A stretch of 64,000 nucleotides of DNA. Origin: Sphingobacteriales bacterium JAD_PAG50586_3 (GTDB lineage Bacteria; Bacteroidota; Bacteroidia; CAMBQF01). The stretch lies in contig CP096135.1 in NCBI GenBank assembly GCA_023213195.1, positions 310,001-374,000 of the forward strand. Reading direction: 5' to 3'. The notes under the pieces are model-generated. The model was not told where the DNA came from. It did no database searches and worked only from the letters and a program-made list of their open reading frames with translations. The translations under genes and the position numbers were made by a program. Below, one piece after another: positions 26,189 to 34,771 of the stretch; positions within the stretch are counted from its first letter, which is position 1, and each line of letters starts with the position of its first letter.

Positions 26189-26469
26189 CCCTGCTATGAG
26201 AGGTTGGGAACAGGCAGAATGGCGGGGTGTGTTACAGCAACAAACACACCTCCCTCCTGCTTCGCATAAGTACTCCCTGCCTGCCGCAGGCAGGCTTCTG
26301 GAGAGGAAATAAAAAAATTTAGTACGCCTGTAACTTTTAATAGTGCTTATTCATCTTATGTACAAAACAAGCAATATCATCTCCATATATAGTTAGCAAC
26401 ACGCTTGGTAAGAGCGAAAAATCAACAAAACGTCCCCGTCTGGTTCACGGGGATTTTTGTATTTACAGG
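26189..26469. other. Intergenic stretch without genes
   Basis: Holds a palindromic GCCTGCCGCAGGC motif (about 26280) within a C-rich repeat and a hairpin terminator at 26433-26459. I see no gene or tRNA. Confidence 0.6.
26433..26459. terminator. Hairpin terminator
   Basis: TCCCCGT/ACGGGGA stem with a T tract on the plus side and an A/T-rich flank on the other. It lies just past the stop of the minus-strand CoA-transferase gene and may serve both directions. Confidence 0.6.
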
Positions 26470-27741
26470 TTACCTATCAAAGCGGTCAAACACTTCCTTA
26501 TCTAACCACTCGCGGTGGTTTGGGTGGGCAATGGCAACCAAAGCCTGCGCACGCTGTTTTAAGTTTTTGCCAAATAAAGATGCAATACCATACTCTGTTA
26601 CCACATAGTGTATATGCCCGCGGGTAGTTACTACGCCTGCACCATTTTTTAGAAAGGGCACTATTTTAGATTCGCCGTTTTTAGCAATAGAATTCATGGC
26701 AATAATGGGTTTCCCTCCGGGCGATATTGCTGCACCCCGCATAAAATCTACCTGGCCGCCAATGCCTGAATATTGATACGTTCCAATAGAATCGGCACAT
26801 ACCTGCCCTGTTAAATCAATTTCTAAAGCCGAATTTATTGCTGCAACTTTAGGGTTTTGCAGTATTACGGCGGGGTTGTTTACGTAGGCAATATCAAGCA
26901 TCCTCACCAAAGGGTTATCGTCAACAAAATCGTACAGCTTGCGCGTGCCGGCCACAAACCCCGATACTATTACCCCCTGGTGTTTCTTTTTGTATTTATT
27001 GGTTATAACACCTTTTTCTACCAGCGGCAATAGCCCGTCAGAAAACATCTCGGTATGCACACCTAAATCTTTATGGTTGATAAGGTTAGCCAACACAGCA
27101 TCGGGTATTGCTCCAATGCCCATTTGCAGGGTTGCACCATCTTCTATAAGGCTTGCGCAATTAGCCCCCACCTGTTGGCAAACATCGCTTTGCTTGCCCC
27201 CGTAGCTAACTTCAGGCAGGGCTTCATCAACCTCTACAAGCGCGTTAATCTGGTTTACATGTATAACCCCGTCGCCATGGGTGCGGGGCATTTGTTTGTT
27301 TACCTGCGCAATAATATACTTAGCGTGTTTTACGGCAGCCTTGGCAATATCTATCGATGTACCTAAGGAGCAATACCCATGCGCATCGGGTGGCGAAACG
27401 TGTATCAGCGCTACATCTAAAGACATAATGCCCTGCTCAAACAAGCGGGGAATTTCACTTAAAAATACCGGCACATAGTCGCCATGGGGGCCATCAACAA
27501 TACCACGAACACAATCAGAAACAAACAAAGAGTTGATAAAGAAATGCCCTGCCAATGTATCATCAAAAAGGCCATTGCCCAGCAAGGTAATACTTACCAG
27601 TTCTACATTTTGCAATTCGTGCTTGCGGGCAAACAAAGCCTTTAGCAGGTGCAACGGGGTGGCGGCGCTACCGTGTACAAACACACGGGTGTTGCTCTCT
27701 ATAATTTTAACAGCTTGCTCGGCAGATATATAATTGTACAT
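26470..27741 (-). CDS. Acetyl-CoA hydrolase/CoA-transferase family protein
   Basis: A 423-aa class I-like CoA-transferase (acetyl-CoA hydrolase / 4-hydroxybutyrate CoA-transferase family). N domain: VFVHGSAATPLHLLKAL and HVSPPDAHGYCSLGTSID. C domain: LQMGIGAIPDAVLANL, TEMFSDGLLPLVEKGVI, the catalytic-glutamate strand AAINSALEIDLTGQVCAD, then SGIGGQVDFMRGAAIS and VTEYGIASLFGKN. It transfers CoA between acyl groups, with acetate/acetyl-CoA likely one partner. It stands divergent from marR, whose operator is 85-110 bp from this start. Confidence 0.9.
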   Translation of the reverse strand: MYNYISAEQAVKIIESNTRVFVHGSAATPLHLLKALFARKHELQNVELVSITLLGNGLFDDTLAGHFFINSLFVSDCVRGIVDGPHGDYVPVFLSEIPRLFEQGIMSLDVALIHVSPPDAHGYCSLGTSIDIAKAAVKHAKYIIAQVNKQMPRTHGDGVIHVNQINALVEVDEALPEVSYGGKQSDVCQQVGANCASLIEDGATLQMGIGAIPDAVLANLINHKDLGVHTEMFSDGLLPLVEKGVITNKYKKKHQGVIVSGFVAGTRKLYDFVDDNPLVRMLDIAYVNNPAVILQNPKVAAINSALEIDLTGQVCADSIGTYQYSGIGGQVDFMRGAAISPGGKPIIAMNSIAKNGESKIVPFLKNGAGVVTTRGHIHYVVTEYGIASLFGKNLKQRAQALVAIAHPNHREWLDKEVFDRFDR

Positions 27742-27825
27742 GGTTGGGTATTGGATTGCAATAAAAGTAAGCTAATTGTATAGTATGGAACCTGATTAAT
27801 ATCAATACTAGATTTAATAATATAA

Positions 27826-27851
27826 AAAATAGTTTTGCATAAAACTATTTT
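27826..27851. promoter_or_regulatory. Palindromic operator, probable MarR site 1
   Basis: Perfect inverted repeat AAAATAGTTTT-GCAT-AAAACTATTTT (11-bp arms, 4-nt spacer) just upstream of the marR promoter. A degenerate copy lies before the next gene in the cluster (28367-28390). Confidence 0.7.
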
Positions 27852-27867
27852 CAATTAAAGTTTGTTA

Positions 27868-27875
27868 TATCTTTG
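27868..27875 (+). promoter_or_regulatory. marR promoter -7 element (TATCTTTG)
   Basis: Consensus TAnnTTTG located 17 bp after the palindromic operator and about 19 bp before the TTG start at 27894. An AGAAAGG ribosome site follows. Confidence 0.6.
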
Positions 27876-27893
27876 CAATAAGAAAGGTTTACT

Positions 27894-28346
27894 TTGAGCT
27901 TAGAAAAACAAATAAAAAATAAGCCGTTTAACAACGAGCAGCTAAAGGCCAATATTAATGTATTGTTTACGGCTAACTGGCTGTACAATAAAATGTCAGC
28001 AATACTAAAGCCTTACAACCTAACGCACGAGCAGTTTAATATATTACGCATACTACGTGGCTCCCACCCCAAGAGCATGTGCCAAAAAGATGTGCTAAGC
28101 CGCATGATAGCTCCCCAATCAAACATTACAGCGTTAATGAAAAAGCTGGTAGCCAAAGGGTTGGTAGTTATTGTAAAGTCTACTACCGATAAGCGCGAAT
28201 ATGTAATTAATATATCTGAGCAAGGTCTGGAATTACTAAAAAAGATGGATGGCGAACTGAAGCCTGACATGATTAAAGTTAATAACCTATCGGTTTCAGA
28301 GGCATTCCACCTAAACAGTTTGCTTGATAAAATTCGCAACGAATAA
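27894..28346 (+). CDS. MarR family transcriptional regulator
   Basis: A 150-aa winged-helix repressor: LTHEQFNILRILRGSHPKSMCQKDVLSRMIAPQ (helices and recognition region), then NITALMKKLVAKGLVV and the wing TTDKREYVINISEQGLELL. TTG start with AGAAAGG upstream. It probably represses itself and the following genes via the two matching palindromes. Members of this family near pirin and small membrane proteins often sense phenolic or oxidant stress, but no ligand can be read here. Confidence 0.88.
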   Translation: MSLEKQIKNKPFNNEQLKANINVLFTANWLYNKMSAILKPYNLTHEQFNILRILRGSHPKSMCQKDVLSRMIAPQSNITALMKKLVAKGLVVIVKSTTDKREYVINISEQGLELLKKMDGELKPDMIKVNNLSVSEAFHLNSLLDKIRNE

Positions 28347-28366
28347 AAAAATTTGCCTTTAATAAA

Positions 28367-28390
28367 TAGTTGTGTGCAAAACTAATTTTT
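28367..28390. promoter_or_regulatory. Degenerate palindrome, probable MarR site 2
   Basis: AATAGTTGTGTGCAAAACTA with AAATAGTT and AACTAATTTT flanks aligns with the operator upstream of marR. It lies about 27 bp before the DUF6069-like gene, inside the marR cluster. Confidence 0.5.
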
Positions 28391-28416
28391 AATAATAACC
28401 TAAAAAAACATATAAA

Positions 28417-28830
28417 ATGAAAGCAAAATTATCCTTCAAACAATCTATTGTAGCCGGTTTACTGGCTGCAGGCACCGCTGCTATTGTAAATGCTATATTA
28501 TTCTTCATCTTCCACGCGGCAGGCATTATTACTGATGATATTATGGTGCAGCCCAACATGCCTATGACAGTGGTGCCCGTTATCATATCAAGCATATTGC
28601 CTACCCTAATTGCCACTGTAGTATTCTTTTTACTTGAAAAATATACCGCCAACGGGTTTAAGATATTTACAATCATTTCCGTTATTCTAATGGTTCTGTC
28701 GTTTGCCAATCCGTTTGTTGGCATTCCGGGTATTGGCGTTGCCTATGGTATTGTACTTAATGTTATGCATGTAGTGGTGGTTGCCGCATTATTATTCTTT
28801 ATAAACAGGGCAAAAAACACCAACGCATAA
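28417..28830 (+). CDS. DUF6069-like four-helix membrane protein
   Basis: A 137-aa protein with four hydrophobic helices (SIVAGLLAAGTAAIVNAILFFIFHA, VVPVIISSILPTLIATVVFFLL, FTIISVILMVLSFANPF, LNVMHVVVVAALLFFI). This pattern resembles DUF6069 proteins, often found as MarR/TetR-controlled genes. Function unknown. It sits between marR and pirin in the same direction. Confidence 0.65.
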   Translation: MKAKLSFKQSIVAGLLAAGTAAIVNAILFFIFHAAGIITDDIMVQPNMPMTVVPVIISSILPTLIATVVFFLLEKYTANGFKIFTIISVILMVLSFANPFVGIPGIGVAYGIVLNVMHVVVVAALLFFINRAKNTNA

Positions 28831-28840
28831 TTTAATTTAT

Positions 28841-29550
28841 ATGCAACACATTATTAGGCGCAACGCCGACCGTATACATAAAACCGATGCATGGAAAAAG
28901 AGCGCATACGCCTTTGTTCCGTATCAAACCCATTTTGGCGAGCTATGTGGCTTTGCCGACGATTGGGTAAATGCCGCGCAGGGTTTTGGTATGCACCCAC
29001 ACCAAAATATGGAAATAACTACCATATTGTTGCAAGGCAGCCAAGCGCACAAAGACAATACCGGTAGCCAAGGGTTATTGATAACCTTACCGTACAAACC
29101 ATGAGCGCCGGAACGGGTATTATGCATAGCGAGTTTAACGCTTCAGAAACTGAGGCTTTTCATAGCTACCAAATATGGGTATACCCAAAAACGCAAAATG
29201 TAGCCCCACGCTATGGTGCTTTTAATTTTGCTGCTGAGGATAAATTAAATACCGTGTTACTGGCCCTATCGCCCGACGGGCGCAATGGTAGCGCAACCAT
29301 AAACCAAGATGCCTTTTTTAGCGTGCTTACACTACAAGCAGGACAAACAATTATTTACAATATAAACCTGCAAGGCAATGGGGTGTATATACACAACGGA
29401 GGTGGCGAGGTTATAATAGCCAACAACACCCTTGCCGAAGGAGATGCTATGGGTTGCTATGACACTAAAGAGGTAAGCATAACCGCTGTACAAACCAGCG
29501 AATTAGTATTTGTTGAAGTACCCATGCAGCGTGGCATAAAATTAAATTAA
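28841..29550 (+). CDS. Pirin family protein (one frameshift)
   Basis: Bicupin protein of the pirin/YhhW family (quercetinase-like Fe protein or redox sensor). The N-terminal cupin has metal ligands in FGMHPHQNMEITTILLQGS, and the continuation TVQTMSAGTGIMHSEFNASETEAFHSYQIW carries further ligands. The frame breaks near 29070 where GGG should be GGGG. With that base added the product is about 236 aa, the normal length. Co-directional with marR and the membrane protein, hence likely MarR-controlled. Confidence 0.88.
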
Positions 29551-29556
29551 TAGTGT

Positions 29557-29910
29557 ATGTAAACCCTTATAAGAGAAGTAATAGACAGCAACCCCAACGC
29601 ACCGGCGATGGTTATTTTTGGCGGCAGCCCCCACCGTATGAATGAGGTAATAAGCGTGATAAAACAAGGAGGAGGAATAACCGCCTACGGGGCTTTTAGC
29701 GAAGAAGAAGGAATGGAATTGCTAAATACGTACCCAAACCTGCAATTGGTGCTTATTGGCGGGCGTTATACCAACGAGCAACGGGTTCGTATACGAAATT
29801 ATGTAGCCACCCACATGACCAATGTAAAGCTAACAGAGCCGGGACATGATTATCCTTATGAAAATACCGCTATACTGAATGACATTAAAGAGAAGTTGGG
29901 GCTACTATAA
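29557..29910 (+). CDS. Small conserved-looking protein, unknown (apparent early stop)
   Basis: The coherent reading frame begins ATG at 29557, but the second codon is TAA; if that is an error for AAA, the protein starts MKTLIREVIDSNPNAP. An internal ATG at 29608 (MVIFGGSPHRMNEVIS) gives 100 aa with a Rossmann-like beta start (AMVIFGG), then GGGITAYGAF, LQLVLIGGRY and LTEPGHDYPYENTAIL. I do not recognise the family. The alternating beta/alpha pattern suggests a small nucleotide-binding or response-regulator-like fold. Fourth gene of the marR cluster. Confidence 0.6.
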
Positions 29911-29923
29911 GCCTCTTGCAAAC

Positions 29924-29954
29924 AAAAATCCCCGATTGGTTCTCGGGGATTTTT
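29924..29954. terminator. Bidirectional hairpin terminator
   Basis: AAAAATCCCCGA/TCGGGGATTTTT stem, T tracts on both strands, between convergent genes. Confidence 0.8.
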
Positions 29955-29968
29955 GTTGTATAACCATT

Positions 29969-30238
29969 TTAATTCTGCTTTTTAAATACACCGGAAATGG
30001 ACTTGTATATAACATTTCCAACATACAGCAGTATGCCATTTATAACTGACCATAGAAAGACACTAAGAATAACAAATGGTACGTATAGCAAAACAGCCTT
30101 AATACCGTAAATATATTCGCCATTAAATTCAATGCTATCACCCCTTACCAGTATTAGCAATATACTTATTAGGGTTAAAGGTATTGCCAGACCGGCATAA
30201 CCTTTTAACGAGAGTTTAAAATATTCCTTAAATGTCAT
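29969..30238 (-). CDS. Small membrane protein, unknown
   Basis: An 89-aa protein with two hydrophobic helices (GYAGLAIPLTLISILLILV, AVLLYVPFVILSVFLWSVINGILLYVG) and short charged ends. No family recognised. It is bounded by terminators on both sides, so it is transcribed alone. Coding character is ordinary but evidence is modest. Confidence 0.5.
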   Translation of the reverse strand: MTFKEYFKLSLKGYAGLAIPLTLISILLILVRGDSIEFNGEYIYGIKAVLLYVPFVILSVFLWSVINGILLYVGNVIYKSISGVFKKQN

Positions 30239-30263
30239 GACGCAATTTAAACCTTATGTACCT

Positions 30264-30300
30264 AAATAAAAAAATCCCGACCAATAGCCGGGATTTAAAA
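30264..30300 (-). terminator. Terminator of the purA operon
   Basis: AAATCCCGG/TCGGGATTTTTTT on the minus strand, shortly after the purA stop. Confidence 0.75.
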
Positions 30301-30309
30301 TATATTTTC

Positions 30310-30340
30310 TGATTACTGACTACTGACCTCTGACTACTAC
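30310..30340. repeat. Heptamer tandem array (TGACTAC type)
   Basis: TGATTAC TGACTAC TGACCTC TGACTAC plus a partial unit; it overlaps the purA stop codon (complement at 30337-30339). Confidence 0.75.
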
Positions 30341-31606
30341 CTTACAATAGTCTGCTTCCTGTCAGGGCCTAGCGATACGATAGTAATAGGCAGGCGCATT
30401 TTGTCTTCTATAAATTTAATATAGTCGTGCAGCTCTTGAGGAAAGTCTGCCTCGTCTGTAATCTTTGTTAAATCAACTTTCCAGCCTTTTAATTCAGTGT
30501 AAACAGGCTCCGGCATTTCGGTACAAATATCATACGGCATGTGGTCTATAACCTCGCCACGGAATTTGTAGCCTGTACATATTTTAATAGTATCAAAACC
30601 GCTTAAAACATCGGCCTTCATCATAATAAGCTGGGTAGTGCCGTTTATCATGTTGGCGTATTTAAGGGCAGGCAAATCTAACCAGCCGCAACGGCGCGGG
30701 CGGCCTGTGGTAGAACCGTACTCACGACCTACATCGCGCATTTGCTGTCCATCGGCATCCTCCAGCTCTGTTGGGAACGGGCCGCTGCCTACACGGGTGC
30801 AGTACGCTTTAAACACCCCATACACCTCGCCTATTTGGCGGGGCGCAACACCTAAGCCTGTGCAGGCACCGGCTGTTGTGGTGTTAGATGATGTTACAAA
30901 AGGGTACGATCCAAAATCAATATCCAATAAAGAACCTTGAGCACCTTCGGCAAGAATATGCTGGCGGGCATCAAGGTATTTGTTTACTACATACTCGCTG
31001 TTTATCAGCTTAAAGGTGCGTAGCAGTTCAATACCCTCAAACCAATCGGGTTCAAACTCGGTAAGGTCGTATTTAAAATCGGGGTACTGGGCTAGTATGC
31101 TTTTGTGCTTAGCTACTAATGCATCATATTTCTGTTGAAAATCGGGCGAATTAATATCGCCAATACGCAAACCGTTGCGGCCTGTTTTATCCATATAGGC
31201 AGGGCCTATACCTTTAAGCGTAGAGCCAATTTTATTTTTGCCCTTGGCAGCTTCCGATGCCTTGGTCTAACAACCTATGGCTTGGCAAAATTAGGTGCGC
31301 CTTGCGCGATATTACTATGCGTGCATGCACATCAACCCCAATAGTATGCAGGCCTTTAATTTCTTTGGTAAAAACAATAGGGTCTATAACAACACCGTTG
31401 CCTATGATGTTAATCTTATCATCGTGAAAAACGCCCGATGGTATGGTGTGCAATACGTGCTTTATGCCATCAAACTCCAACGTATGCCCTGCATTAGGGC
31501 CACCCTGAAAACGGGCTATAACTTTGTAGCGGGGTGCTATAACGTCAACAATCTTACCTTTTCCTTCGTCGCCCCACTGGAGGCCTAACAATACGTCAAC
31601 TGCCAT
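30337..31606 (-). CDS. purA: Adenylosuccinate synthetase (one frameshift)
   Basis: GTP-dependent first committed step from IMP to AMP. The start MAVDVLLGLQWGDEGKGKIVDVI is the family N terminus. Later are GIGPAYMDKTGRNGLRIGD, AEGAQGSLLDIDFGSYPFVTSSNTTTAG split across the break, and RPRRCGWLDLPALKY. The frame breaks near 31263, where one extra base (GACCAAGG for GACAAGG) must be removed to restore LLDKASEAAKGKNKIGSTLK. The corrected protein is about 422 aa. Last gene of a Fur-STAS-purA operon. Confidence 0.94.
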
Positions 31607-31609
31607 GTA

Positions 31610-31965
31610 TTATAAATGTGCTTGTTTAAAATATTTAGTAGCCTCATCAGGAGTGTCTACATGCGTAAAAATAGAATCTAGCTTGGTAATGGTAAGCAGG
31701 TTTTTAATGCGTGCCGGGGGTTGGTAACCAATGCCTCGCCACCGCGGTTGCGGGCTTTGGTAAGTATGTGCAACATAACCTGTATGCCGCCGCTGCCAAG
31801 GTTATCAAGGCCACCAAGGTCTATAAGATAATACAGGTTGCCTTGGGCAATAAGTTCGTCCAGTTGCTCATACATAAGGCCTGTTTGGCTTTTATCAAAC
31901 AAGTACCCTTTAAGCACAACGGTGTGAAAGCCCTTACCGGGGGTTATTTTGTAATCAAAAGTCAT
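31610..31965 (-). CDS. STAS-domain anti-sigma-factor antagonist-like protein (one frameshift)
   Basis: [35 protein letters not shown] followed by YYLIDLGGLDNLGSGGIQVMLHILTKARNRGGEALVTNP, the usual STAS fold; the SGG turn is where antagonists carry the phosphorylated Ser. The frame breaks near 31722 (one C short in a C run). With it corrected the protein ends IFTHVDTPDEATKYFKQAHL, about 118 aa. The start ATG overlaps the Fur stop (TAATG) and the stop lies 3 bp before purA, so the three are translationally coupled. Confidence 0.82.
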
Positions 31966-32439
31966 TACGGTTTATGGTTTTCGCAAGTGCCCTCTGTGGC
32001 AAGCTTGGTACACTTACCATGAAAATTGAGGGAGTGGCTGGTTATATTAAAGTTTAGCAGTTCGCCTGCCAGTTTCTGAATTTCGTAAATACGGGGGTCG
32101 CAAAACTCAAACACCTTGCTACAATCGGCACATATAAGGTGATCGTGCTGTTTGTACTTATACGATTTTTCGAACTGCGCCTTAGTTGCGGCCAAACTGG
32201 TGTTTAGATACCAGGTTACACTCCAACAACAACTCAATAGTGTTGTAAAGTGTGGCGCGGCTTACGCGGTATTTCTTGTTCTTCATCAACACATACAGCG
32301 ATTCTATATCAAAATGGCCGGTATGTGAGTATATCTCGTCTAATATAGCAAAGCGCTCCGGTGTTTTACGGTGCCCGTTTTGCTCTAAAAAACTGGTAAA
32401 TATTTGTTTTGCGGTATCTTTAATTTCAGCTTCTGCCAT
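31965..32439 (-). CDS. Fur family metalloregulator (one frameshift)
   Basis: DNA-binding domain [35 protein letters not shown] and [28 protein letters not shown], then the metal/dimer domain [26 protein letters not shown] and CxxC ligands are visible. The frame breaks near 32193, where removing one base (GGCCGCAACT to GGCCGCACT) joins HQFGR to TKAQFEKSY. This gives about 157 aa. Start chosen at [12 protein letters not shown] rather than the upstream MKKPYMAE. Could be Fur or PerR; the metal cannot be told from sequence. Confidence 0.88.
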
Positions 32440-32495
32440 ATAAGGCTTTTTCAAAAGAGGTGTAAAAATAGCAAAAAACGCAATATGCCAACCTA

Positions 32496-32533
32496 AAAGA
32501 AAAAGCCGCCTTGTTTAAAACAAGACGGCTTAT
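32496..32533 (-). terminator. Terminator of the M43 metalloprotease
   Basis: AAGCCGTCTTGTTT/AAACAAGGCGGCTT long stem followed by a T-rich tail on the minus strand. Confidence 0.85.
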
Positions 32534-32559
32534 CTATTTATTGACTTTCTGCTAGTTAC

Positions 32560-34485
32560 TTATTCAACAATAAGTTTTTTAACCAAACGGGTAGCGCCCT
32601 GGTTTACCTCTACAAAGTAAATACCGTGGGCATTGCCTGTTAAGTCTAAGTTAAATAGGTTTTGGCCTTTGGTGGCTGCAAAACGGGTGTTTACAACGGC
32701 TTTGCCTGTAATATCAAACACACGTACCAAAGCATCATTCTCATTATCACTTAATAGCGATACGGTAAAGTTGCCGTTGGTTGGGTTGGGGAATAATGAT
32801 AATGCATCTACCGGTTGCATATCTATAACCTCTTCCTCATCGGCACCGCTTAGGGTTTTAAATGATGAGCTGCTAACATCTACCCTTAAACGGTAGCAAG
32901 TAGCGCTGTTAGCACCATTGTAGCCATACACCTGTAAATAGTAAGTACCTGTGCTGGTGGTGTTGCGGGTAATGCTTTCGGCGGTAGTACCGCTGTTTTG
33001 CGATATTGCTAACTGGCTTCCGTTTGAGTTGTATAAACGGATATCGTAATCGGCAGGAAGTTGGTCTAATGTAACACGTATGTTGCGGGCAGATGATGTA
33101 GTGCTAAACCTAAACCAATCTTTATCTGTAGTTGAGCCAATTTTAGCTGTAATGTTGCTGTTTGTAGCAATTACTTTGCTTGTTGTACGTGTTTCGTTAC
33201 TCTCGTAAGTATCAGTACAGGTAGTGTTGCTAAGCGTAGTAAAAGTAGCGGCAGCAGAGTAGTTGCTAGATGTTTCGCCACAAACGGCCTGCACCTGAAA
33301 TTGGTAAGCACTACCGGCTGTTAGGCCTGCAAGGGCAAAAGAGTTGGTGGTTGTAGATGCAGGGGTCCATGATGTGGCGCTGCTTAATTTGTATTGCAGG
33401 TTATACGCCGTAGCACCCGATACCGCAGCCCAGCCTAGTGTAGCCGATGTTGTGGTAATGTTTGATGCTGTAAGGCTGCTTGGCACACCGCAACCCGATA
33501 CCTGAACAGGTACACAGCCTTGCGATGATAATAAGCTAACGCGTGCGCCGCCGGTAGCAAACAAAGCTGCCATACGTGCCGACTGGCCTGTGGTAAACAT
33601 GTTCATACACGCATCATAGGTGTAGTCCATGTAGTTCATAAACATATCGCCATTGGTAGTGTTACCGCATGTGCGACGTGGAAATGCAGGGCAACCACTG
33701 TTAGATGTTTGTTGTGTTGGGGTATCGCTTACAAGGTCGCTGCCGCAGTTAGCATCGCCCCAAATGTGGCGCAAGTTTAGCCAGTGGCCAACTTCGTGCG
33801 TCATAGTGCGGCCATAATTGTAGTTGGTTGCCGTGCCCGGAACCGTTAAACTGCCAATTGATGAAAAAAGGCATACTACCCCATCGGTAGCAGCAGAACC
33901 GCCCGGAAACTGGGCATAGCCCAACAGGCCGCTGCCTAAGTTGCACGACCAAATGTTTAGGTACTGTGATGAATTCCAAGCGTTTAAGCCACCGTTTGCA
34001 TTGTATTTAACAGCATCGTTACTGCTAAAAGAGGTTACGGTAGTTTGACGGCGCTCTATACCCGTTGTAGGGTTGCCGCTAGGGTCGCGCTGGGCAAGGC
34101 AAAACTGTATTTGTGTGTTGGCAGCCAGGCCTTGAAAAGCTGCAGGTGTGTTGCCTGCATCGGCATTTAAGCGGGCAAAATCCTGGTTAAGCTGGTCTAA
34201 CTGTGCCAGTATGCGAGCATCAGAAATATTTTGGGCTGTTGTGTTGTATACAACATGAAATACAACGGGAATGGTAACAATAGCCTTTTCCTGGCCGGTG
34301 TGGGTGCTTACATAATTATTGGTAAAGCTTTCAATATCAGCCATGCGAACGGCTAATTGAGGGTCGGTGTCCAACTGGTGTTGGTGGTACTCTGTGGTAC
34401 CGCAATTGCGCGAGTCTTGTGCTGACGCAGGCACAATGGCTAGCATGGCTATTAAAGCCGAAGCGAATAACAATTTTACTTTCAT
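32560..34485 (-). CDS. Secreted M43 (pappalysin-type) zinc metalloprotease with T9SS domain
   Basis: A 641-aa multidomain exoprotein. Signal peptide to about residue 22, then a pro/catalytic region containing the zinc site HEVGHWLNLRH at residues 230-240 (H230, E231, H234, H240) and the downstream Met-turn FMNYMDYTYDACMNMFT. A fibronectin type III domain (about 335-420), a bacterial pre-peptidase/PPC-like beta domain (about 425-545), and a T9SS sorting domain ending GIYFVEVNQGATRLVKKLIVE follow. It is likely an extracellular protease released by the T9SS. Monocistronic; the AT-rich upstream region carries repeated GATATA motifs. Confidence 0.92.
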   Translation of the reverse strand: MKVKLLFASALIAMLAIVPASAQDSRNCGTTEYHQHQLDTDPQLAVRMADIESFTNNYVSTHTGQEKAIVTIPVVFHVVYNTTAQNISDARILAQLDQLNQDFARLNADAGNTPAAFQGLAANTQIQFCLAQRDPSGNPTTGIERRQTTVTSFSSNDAVKYNANGGLNAWNSSQYLNIWSCNLGSGLLGYAQFPGGSAATDGVVCLFSSIGSLTVPGTATNYNYGRTMTHEVGHWLNLRHIWGDANCGSDLVSDTPTQQTSNSGCPAFPRRTCGNTTNGDMFMNYMDYTYDACMNMFTTGQSARMAALFATGGARVSLLSSQGCVPVQVSGCGVPSSLTASNITTTSATLGWAAVSGATAYNLQYKLSSATSWTPASTTTNSFALAGLTAGSAYQFQVQAVCGETSSNYSAAATFTTLSNTTCTDTYESNETRTTSKVIATNSNITAKIGSTTDKDWFRFSTTSSARNIRVTLDQLPADYDIRLYNSNGSQLAISQNSGTTAESITRNTTSTGTYYLQVYGYNGANSATCYRLRVDVSSSSFKTLSGADEEEVIDMQPVDALSLFPNPTNGNFTVSLLSDNENDALVRVFDITGKAVVNTRFAATKGQNLFNLDLTGNAHGIYFVEVNQGATRLVKKLIVE

Positions 34486-34557
34486 TATTTATTTACTGTT
34501 AGTTGAACAACAAATTTTAAAAATGAAAATGGTAAAAAACAGACCAATGTTTTTACC

Positions 34558-34614
34558 GATATAATATGGATATACCCGTTTATGGATATAAAATTATATC
34601 AGAAAATCGATATA
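34558..34614. promoter_or_regulatory. Iterated GATATA motifs upstream of the metalloprotease
   Basis: GATATA at 34558, 34569, 34585 and 34609 and its complement at 34595-34600, within about 70-130 bp of the protease start. It may be a regulator-binding cluster; low complexity is an alternative. Confidence 0.35.
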
Positions 34615-34703
34615 AAATATTGATTAACAATAATATAAATAAGAAATATACATTGCAAGGCCTAATTGAACCCTTACCTTATGCCTTAAAATAAGTTAGT
34701 AGA

Positions 34704-34771
34704 GGTTGGTGGTTAGTGTGCAGTGGTTAAAAAGCACAACTAATTACTGTTCGGCATCCACTAATCACTAA
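34704..34771. repeat. Inverted heptamer arrays (GGTTAGT / CCACTAA)
   Basis: GGTTGGT GGTTAGT GTGCAGT GGTTAAA at 34704-34731 and, complementary, CCACTAA TCACTAA at 34758-34771, the latter overlapping the corrected stop of the hydrolase gene. Pairing of the arms would form a long hairpin. Confidence 0.6.

Noticed and set aside
26340..26460. Possible tRNA or small RNA gene
   Set aside because: No cloverleaf or T-loop (GGTTCRANNC) could be found; only a terminator hairpin is supported.
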